A stretch of 10,573 bases of DNA from NCBI GenBank assembly GCA_016839865.1, contig JAEOTN010000474.1, positions 1-10,573 of the forward strand, written 5' to 3'. Under the pieces are notes generated by a model. That model was not told where the DNA came from and made no database searches. It saw only the letters and a list, made by a program, of their open reading frames with translations. Position 1 is the stretch's first letter, and each line of letters opens with the position of its first letter. The translations under genes and the position numbers were made by a program. The DNA comes from Promethearchaeota archaeon (lineage in GTDB: Archaea > Asgardarchaeota > Lokiarchaeia > Sigynarchaeales > MK-D1). Below are positions 5,734 to 10,573 of this stretch, one piece after another.

Positions 5734-7308
5734 ATGAAATCCATAAAAATCTCCAGCTCAGGGGAATATGTTCCTTTTCCTAAATACTGGATAACGTGTG
5801 TAGGTGGAGGTCACGCGAGTCTAGGCTTAAGAAGTGACTACCAAGATCATTTAAAAAAGGTCAGAGACGAACTTGGTTCTCAATACATTCGATTTCACGG
5901 ATTACTTTGCGATGATATGCAAGTTGTTCGAATGCCTTTTTACAGGTCAATCCCTGGGTATATCGGTCGAGAGTTTAAGAAACGAATTTCCTACTCATTT
6001 TATCATATAGATCAGCTTTATGACTATATTCTGGAAATTGGGATGAAACCTATTGTAGAAATTGGATTCATGCCGGAACTTCTCGCATCAGGGAAGAAAA
6101 CAGTTTTTTACTACAAAGGAAATGTGACTCCCCCTAAGGATTATGTTAAATGGAATGATCTTATCCGTTCATTAATTGAACACTGGATTAAACGATATGG
6201 TATCGAGGAGCTAAAATCATGGTATTTTGAAGTATGGAATGAACCGGATTTGCCCGTATTTTGGGCAGGCTCTCAACTTGATTATTTTAAATTATATGAA
6301 AATACTGTAAAAACTATCAAATCTATAAATTCTGACCTAAAAGTCGGAGGTCCTGCAACTTCTGGAAATAAATGGATACCTCAATTTCGTGACTTCTGTG
6401 AAAAACACAATGTGCCGATTGATTTTATTTCTACTCATCACTATCCTGCTGACGTTCTTACTAAAAGTAAAAGCGCATTTGCATGGATTAAAACAATTTT
6501 CAATTTTCTCAAACGGATCAAGAAAAAACTCAAAGAAAATCCTGAACTTGATGATATAAATTTCTTCCATGAACCCGAGTTCAAAAAAGCAGCGTTCTCT
6601 TGGGGTAATCGTGGGGTTTTAACAAAACAAGCAAAGAAGGCAAGATCGGAAGCGGGGGATTTGCCTCTATTTTACACAGAATGGGGTGTATTGTTTAAGC
6701 TTGATGAAGTGTATGAGGTTCCGTTCATGATTAAATCCATTGTTGATAATCAAGGGTTGATAGACATCTATTCAATGTGGACTTTTTCGGATGATTTCGA
6801 GGAAATGGGGTTCAAAACAAAGCCGTTTAATAACGCATTTGGTATGCTAACAATTCATGGGATTCCCAAACCACGTTATTGGGGTAAAATTTTACTCGGT
6901 CAGCTTGGGGGGATACGACTTGATGTTCCTACAACCATTCCTGATTCGAAATCAGTGGAATATATCCTCACAAAATCAGAGAAAAATGAAGAGTTTCAAC
7001 TTTTGATATATAATCAACATCCCCCAGATGAGTTAATAATAGAGCAACTTGAAATTGAAATTGCAGGATTACCAATCATCCAAAAAGTTACAATCCAGCG
7101 AATTGATGAAAATAATGGGAATCCTCTTCGTATATGGGCGGAAATGGGAGAACCACGATATTTAAAACCTGAGGATATAGATTTTCTTAAGAAAAAATCG
7201 GATGTATTGGAACAAAACCATCAATTTGAGCAAAAAAACGACTTATTGAAAATTTTTCTCTCAATACCGGAAAATGGGGTAGTATTATTGAAATTTATCT
7301 CAAAATAA
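5734..7308 (+). CDS. Glycoside hydrolase family 39, beta-xylosidase-like
   Basis: Retaining glycosidase of 524 aa; GH39 members act on beta-xylosides or, in animals, alpha-L-iduronides. The N-terminus matches bacterial XynB-type enzymes: F-P-K-Y-W, C22-V-G-G-G-H-A, D35-Y-Q-x-x-L, then Y51-I-R-F-H-G and D60-D-M. The acid/base is E170 in F-E-V-W-N-E-P-D and the nucleophile is E316 in F-Y-T-E-W-G. M348-W-T-F-S-D-D-F-E-E-M and G-I-P-K-P-R-Y-W complete the barrel signature. The C-terminal about 130 residues look like the usual beta-sandwich. The spacing between the catalytic glutamates is 146 residues, against 117 in Thermoanaerobacterium XynB (E160/E277). The extra length is a Lys-rich segment around 243-303. 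No signal peptide is visible, so it is probably cytoplasmic. Activity as beta-xylosidase is the default guess; other beta-glycosides are possible. Confidence 0.92.
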   Translation: MKSIKISSSGEYVPFPKYWITCVGGGHASLGLRSDYQDHLKKVRDELGSQYIRFHGLLCDDMQVVRMPFYRSIPGYIGREFKKRISYSFYHIDQLYDYILEIGMKPIVEIGFMPELLASGKKTVFYYKGNVTPPKDYVKWNDLIRSLIEHWIKRYGIEELKSWYFEVWNEPDLPVFWAGSQLDYFKLYENTVKTIKSINSDLKVGGPATSGNKWIPQFRDFCEKHNVPIDFISTHHYPADVLTKSKSAFAWIKTIFNFLKRIKKKLKENPELDDINFFHEPEFKKAAFSWGNRGVLTKQAKKARSEAGDLPLFYTEWGVLFKLDEVYEVPFMIKSIVDNQGLIDIYSMWTFSDDFEEMGFKTKPFNNAFGMLTIHGIPKPRYWGKILLGQLGGIRLDVPTTIPDSKSVEYILTKSEKNEEFQLLIYNQHPPDELIIEQLEIEIAGLPIIQKVTIQRIDENNGNPLRIWAEMGEPRYLKPEDIDFLKKKSDVLEQNHQFEQKNDLLKIFLSIPENGVVLLKFISK

Positions 7309-7313
7309 CCCAA

Positions 7314-7325
7314 TTTTCGTTTTTT
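7314..7325 (+). terminator. T-rich terminator after GH39
   Basis: T4-CG-T6 begins 6 nt after the GH39 stop and ends at the stop codon of the converging gene. It fits an archaeal T-tract terminator. Only 16 bp separate the two stop codons, so little else can fit here. Confidence 0.5.
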
Positions 7326-7987
7326 CAAAAGGGATATTTCAATTTCGTGCCAAATCCCGTCTTACTTACCGAATTATCATAAATTTCCTCGATGTGAAAG
7401 ATTAATGCAGGTCTATCATCCCATTTGTCCATTTTTGGAGAATGATAGCAATCATGTTGAGCATTCACGAATTTTTTGTAGATTCCTTCATCGTCAATTT
7501 CAATCTTGCCTCGAACTTCAAAAGAAATCACAGGAGGTTGGTAGAAAATATACGTAGCTTCCTTATTGACTTGTATATTTTGCCACGTGTGATTTTTTGC
7601 CAACTCCAATGTTGTCAATATGGAAAAGTCAATTTTATGTTTAACTTCGGGATCATAGAGATGTTCAGCTAAAATCTTCAATCCTCTTTGACTATAAGTC
7701 TTGTCCTCTGGCTCGAAGGAGTTAATATGATCAAGATATGCATTAAGGACTTCCTCCATATACTCTCGTTTTGGTACAAACCCAATTCCTTTTATTGAAC
7801 CATTTAATCCCGCTGGACCATGCGTTATTAACGCAGGATTGTGTGTTGTAAAGCTTAAGAATAACTTTTCTTTGCTGAATTTTTCTCCATTTTGAATATT
7901 AAGTACATTTTTCGCTCTTGTTCCATATGCCCAATTGAAGAATGTTTCTGCAGAACGCATCTCTGTTTTTTCATTATCAGAATTCAT
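7325..7987 (-). CDS. Putative FMN-binding split-barrel (pyridoxamine 5'-phosphate oxidase-like) protein
   Basis: Soluble protein of 220 aa; the assignment is tentative. Residues about 119-185 fit the second half of a PNPOx-like split barrel: a strand F121-S-I-L-T-T, then the K131-N-H-T-W-Q-N-I helix start, A144-T-Y-I-F-Y-Q-P-P and F156-E-V-R-G-K-I-E-I. The K-x-x-x-x-N pattern after the strand is where such proteins contact flavin phosphate. The N-terminal half lacks the usual A-T-x-x-x-D-G-x-P motif; a weaker counterpart may be L43-F-L-S-F-T-T-H-N-P-A. A helical stretch of about 60 residues is inserted before the barrel resumes. A possible upstream TTG at 8065 would add 26 residues. I prefer the ATG at 7987 because the extension looks like translated promoter sequence (AT-rich elements at 8003-8012 and 8033-8040). 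It follows pepT on the same strand but probably has its own promoter. Confidence 0.7.
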   Translation of the reverse strand: MNSDNEKTEMRSAETFFNWAYGTRAKNVLNIQNGEKFSKEKLFLSFTTHNPALITHGPAGLNGSIKGIGFVPKREYMEEVLNAYLDHINSFEPEDKTYSQRGLKILAEHLYDPEVKHKIDFSILTTLELAKNHTWQNIQVNKEATYIFYQPPVISFEVRGKIEIDDEGIYKKFVNAQHDCYHSPKMDKWDDRPALIFHIEEIYDNSVSKTGFGTKLKYPF

Positions 7988-8049
7988 TGTTTTTTCCCGT
8001 ACAAAATAATAGAATCTATCTCTGGTCGTAGAGTTTATTAATCTATTGG

Positions 8050-8055
8050 AAAAAA
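8050..8055 (-). terminator. T6-run terminator after pepT
   Basis: T6 on the minus strand begins about 25 nt beyond the pepT stop codon at 8080. The next gene in this direction starts at 7987, so the two are probably separate transcripts. Confidence 0.42.
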
Positions 8056-8079
8056 TGTAAAGCAATTTTTCTGTATGCT

Positions 8080-9306
8080 CTACTTGGACGCAATGATTTT
8101 AACTATATTAGTTAGTACTTCAACTGCTTTTTCTAACGCGTAGACAGACAGGAATTCCTTTTTACTGTGGAAATTCCCCCCACCCGTAAAGATGTTTGGT
8201 GTTGGCAATCCGTCATAGGACAATCGGGCACCATCGGTTCCTCCGCGAATGGGTTCATAATTAATTACCAGATTCGCCATTTTGTAAGCTTCTACTGCAT
8301 ATTGAACAACATGAGGGTGTTTATCCAAGACTGGTTTCATGTTTTTATACGATCGGGTTAGTTTCACATAATATTTCACCTCAGGATGCAGTTCTTGGAG
8401 TTTTTGAATACCATCTTCCATCTGTTTCATGCGAGCTAAGAGTCTTTGTTCATCAAAATCTCGGATCAAGAGTTTAACTTTAACGGAGTTTTCATCTCCA
8501 TGAATTTCCATTGGATGATAATAGCCTTGACGATCTTTGGTCGTTTCTGGACCTTCGTTTTTTGGAAATAGAGCAATTATCTCGTCCACATAACGGATTG
8601 CATTGATCATTTTACCATAAGCGGATCCAGGATGCACGTTATATCCTTGTATTTCGATGTGACCATTGGTAGCGTTGAAATTCTCTACCTCAAAACCACC
8701 TAACTTTCCTCCATCAACTGTATAAGCAAAATCTGCTCCAAAACCCTTAACATCAACATTGTCAGTACCTTTTCCAACTTCTTCGTCGGGGGTGAACATA
8801 AGCTTAACATTACCATGCAATATTGAGGAATCTGTTAAAATTTTCTTTGCCATAGCCATTATAGCGGAACAACCTGCTTTATCATCAGCTCCTAGCAACG
8901 TGAGTCCATCTGCTGTAATGATTTGCTGACCAATACATGAATTCAACTCAGGATTTTCTTCAGGAGTGATCTTTAACTCAGAATTATTGGGAAATGTAAT
9001 CTCCCCCCCATTGTATTCTATAATTTGAGGATTAACATTTTCCCCTGGTTCTGCAGGAGATGTATCCATATGGGCAATGAAGCCTACGGTTGGAAGATTT
9101 TTTTGAGTATTTGCTGGAATAGTACCGGTTACAATGCAAAATTCATCAACTTTTGCATCAGTAATACCCATATCTTTCATTTCATTGACCAAAATGTTTG
9201 CTAAGTCGAATTGACGTTCAGTAGACGGGAATTTCTCGGAATCTTCACTTGAAGTAGTGTGAATTTTCACATAACGTAAAAATCGTTCGACGACATCAGA
9301 TTTCAT
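8080..9306 (-). CDS. pepT: Peptidase T, tripeptide aminopeptidase (M20B)
   Basis: Zinc-dependent cytosolic exopeptidase that removes the N-terminal residue from tripeptides, the last stage of peptide breakdown. From the ATG at 9306 it is 408 aa, the same length as Escherichia coli PepT, with all active-site residues present: H79 and D81 in H-M-D-T-S, D141 in L-L-G-A-D-D, E175 and E176 in T-P-D-E-E-V-G, D198 in T-V-D-G-G, and H380 in N-F-H-S-K. The P-S-T-E-R, N-V-N-P-Q and R-G-G-T-D-G blocks typical of PepT are also intact. The M20 dimerisation (lid) domain is about residues 205-310. Start choice: an upstream TTG (9330) and ATG (9312) are possible. The ATG at 9306 gives the family N-terminus (D-x-x-x-E-R-F-L-x-Y-V) and lies about 27 nt after a TATA-like box. 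Its neighbours are sugar enzymes, but no functional link is apparent. Confidence 0.95.
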   Translation of the reverse strand: MKSDVVERFLRYVKIHTTSSEDSEKFPSTERQFDLANILVNEMKDMGITDAKVDEFCIVTGTIPANTQKNLPTVGFIAHMDTSPAEPGENVNPQIIEYNGGEITFPNNSELKITPEENPELNSCIGQQIITADGLTLLGADDKAGCSAIMAMAKKILTDSSILHGNVKLMFTPDEEVGKGTDNVDVKGFGADFAYTVDGGKLGGFEVENFNATNGHIEIQGYNVHPGSAYGKMINAIRYVDEIIALFPKNEGPETTKDRQGYYHPMEIHGDENSVKVKLLIRDFDEQRLLARMKQMEDGIQKLQELHPEVKYYVKLTRSYKNMKPVLDKHPHVVQYAVEAYKMANLVINYEPIRGGTDGARLSYDGLPTPNIFTGGGNFHSKKEFLSVYALEKAVEVLTNIVKIIASK

Positions 9307-9326
9307 ATTCATTTCTAATTCATTAA

Positions 9327-9340
9327 GCAATAAAAGGGTA
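9327..9340 (-). promoter_or_regulatory. Putative TATA box of pepT
   Basis: The minus strand reads CTTTTATTG within this stretch, centred about 27 nt before the chosen ATG at 9306. The upstream TTG at 9330 falls inside the element itself, which argues against that start. Confidence 0.4.
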
Positions 9341-9360
9341 GTTTTGCTGAAGTATGAGTC

Positions 9361-9407
9361 AAAATAAAATTTAATTGCATATAGAGGAAGGATTTACATA
9401 TCTGGAG
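9361..9407 (+). promoter_or_regulatory. Putative promoter and Shine-Dalgarno site of the GH38 gene
   Basis: AAAATAAAATTTAATTG at 9361-9377 is a TATA candidate about 45 nt before the ATG. GGAG at 9404-9407 sits 8 nt before the ATG and is the best-spaced Shine-Dalgarno site in the window. The 109-bp gap is shared with the divergent pepT promoter. Confidence 0.42.
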
Positions 9408-9415
9408 TAATCATA

Positions 9416-10573
9416 ATGGAAACCGAAAAACTAATCTCTCCTCGTTTAAAAGATAAAAAGGAGATATTTCTGATCCCCTATGCCCATTTGGATTCTCAAT
9501 GGAGATGGGAATTTCCAACTACGATTAAGAAATACATCAAAAACACTCTTGAAGAGAATATTTACCTATTTGAAAAATATCCAGAACACCGATTCAATTT
9601 CACTGGAGCGTTAAGATATTCTTGGATGAAAGAATATTATCCTGGGCAGTTTGAAAAAGTCAAACAATTCGTTAATGAAGGACGATGGCATTATGTAGGG
9701 ACATGTCTCGATGAAACAGACACTTTAACCCCTTCGGTTGAATCTATGATCCGAAATGTTTTATACGGCGATCGCTGGGCAAAAGAGGAGTTAGGTACCA
9801 CTAGTCGCGATGTTATGATTCCTGACTGCTTCGGTTTTCCTGCAAATATGCCTTCAGTTATGGGTCATTGTGGAATTATCGGATTTTCCAGTCAAAAATT
9901 AACTTGGAATTCTGCAGTTGGGATTCCATTTGATATTGGGTTATGGAAAGGGCCTGATGGAAATGCCGTCGTGAGTGCACTCAATCCTGGTTCTTATGTT
10001 TCACCAATACTACTCCCTATCCAAAACAATCCTGTTCGAAAAAAACGATTAGAGAACTTTGGTAAAAAATATGGGATATGGAAGAGCTTCCAATATTATG
10101 GAGTTGGAGATATTGGCGGGGCTCCTCGAGAAAATGATGTAATCAAAGCAACAGCTAGTATTGAGCATTATCGAAATGCTGAAGATGAAGATATTGTCGT
10201 AAGGCAGGGTTCAACAAACCAATTCTTTAACGAGCTCACAGAAGAGGAGAAGAAACGTATGGATACCTATGAGGGGGACCTCCTTCTTATCTATCACAGC
10301 GCAGGTACGCTAACTTCTGCCACTATTATGAAGCGTTGGAATAGAAAGAATGAACAATTAGCGTTTGCTGGGGAAGTTGCAGCCGTAATGGCAATGGTCC
10401 ATGCAGGAATACCTTATCCAAATGAAAAAATTAAATCTGCATGGTATCGCACAATTGGTAACCAGATGCATGACATTCTTACGGGAACTTCTACACCAAC
10501 AGCCTATGACTATTCTCATAATGATGAAGTTGTTGCATTAAAAACCTGGAGTGCTATTTTGGATGATTCCGCA
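9416..10573 (+). CDS. Glycoside hydrolase family 38 alpha-mannosidase-like, 5' part only
   Basis: The first 386 codons of a retaining, zinc-dependent GH38 enzyme are present; the frame stays open to the window edge, so the C-terminal beta domains lie outside. GH38 enzymes cleave alpha-mannosides of glycans. The zinc ligands of the family are visible: H24 and D26 in P-Y-A-H-L-D-S-Q-W, D137 (also the nucleophile) in I-P-D-C-F-G-F-P, and H352 in M-H-D-I-L-T-G-T-S. G-R-W (89-91), the C97-L-D-E-T-D and P-S-V-E-S (106-110) segment, and Y-H-S-A-G-T-L-T-S (293-301) are further family blocks. There is no signal peptide: the N-terminus is charged, which suggests a cytoplasmic enzyme like fungal Ams1 or bacterial GH38. 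Start: ATG with GGAG 8 nt upstream. It diverges from pepT. Substrate linkage and possible non-mannose specificity cannot be told from this half. Confidence 0.92.
   Translation, partial: METEKLISPRLKDKKEIFLIPYAHLDSQWRWEFPTTIKKYIKNTLEENIYLFEKYPEHRFNFTGALRYSWMKEYYPGQFEKVKQFVNEGRWHYVGTCLDETDTLTPSVESMIRNVLYGDRWAKEELGTTSRDVMIPDCFGFPANMPSVMGHCGIIGFSSQKLTWNSAVGIPFDIGLWKGPDGNAVVSALNPGSYVSPILLPIQNNPVRKKRLENFGKKYGIWKSFQYYGVGDIGGAPRENDVIKATASIEHYRNAEDEDIVVRQGSTNQFFNELTEEEKKRMDTYEGDLLLIYHSAGTLTSATIMKRWNRKNEQLAFAGEVAAVMAMVHAGIPYPNEKIKSAWYRTIGNQMHDILTGTSTPTAYDYSHNDEVVALKTWSAILDDSA

Noticed and set aside
7988..8065. TTG-initiated 26-residue extension of the split-barrel protein
   Set aside because: The stretch contains AT-rich promoter-like elements and lacks a ribosome binding site; the ATG at 7987 is the simpler start.
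9307..9330. TTG-initiated 8-residue extension of PepT
   Set aside because: The TTG lies within the TATA-like element, and the ATG at 9306 reproduces the usual family N-terminus and length.

Overview
The window reads as a low-GC (clearly AT-rich) archaeal chromosome segment. The archaeal assignment is an inference. Most genes have an AT-rich TATA-like element about 24-30 nt ahead of the start codon and little or no leader. T-runs follow several stop codons. No sigma-70 -35/-10 pairs stand out, and strong Shine-Dalgarno sites are rare. The mix of zinc-ribbon membrane proteins and many sugar-cleaving enzymes would fit an Asgard archaeon (Lokiarchaeia-like), but no ribosomal or other phylogenetic marker is present to prove it.

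Layout. Positions 78-1901 hold three minus-strand genes: a hotdog-fold acyl-CoA thioesterase and two neighbouring, paralogous membrane proteins. Each paralog has a B-box-like zinc finger, two membrane helices and a C-terminal zinc ribbon. Positions 2063-7308 are a carbohydrate block: a GH27 alpha-galactosidase-type enzyme (minus) diverging from an L-fucose isomerase-like enzyme (plus), then a TPR protein and a GH39 beta-xylosidase-type enzyme (plus). A probable flavin split-barrel protein (minus) converges on GH39, with only 16 bp between the stops. It is preceded by peptidase T (minus), which diverges from a GH38 alpha-mannosidase-type gene (plus) that runs off the right edge.

How the genes may work together. 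GH27, GH39 and GH38 lack recognisable signal peptides, so they probably act in the cytoplasm on imported or recycled oligosaccharides. The isomerase-like protein could process a released sugar. No transporter or regulator is visible, so a shared pathway is a hypothesis. Peptidase T and the thioesterase look like ordinary housekeeping functions. I see no tRNA, rRNA, CRISPR array, insertion sequence or phage gene, and no gene-free stretch longer than about 160 bp.
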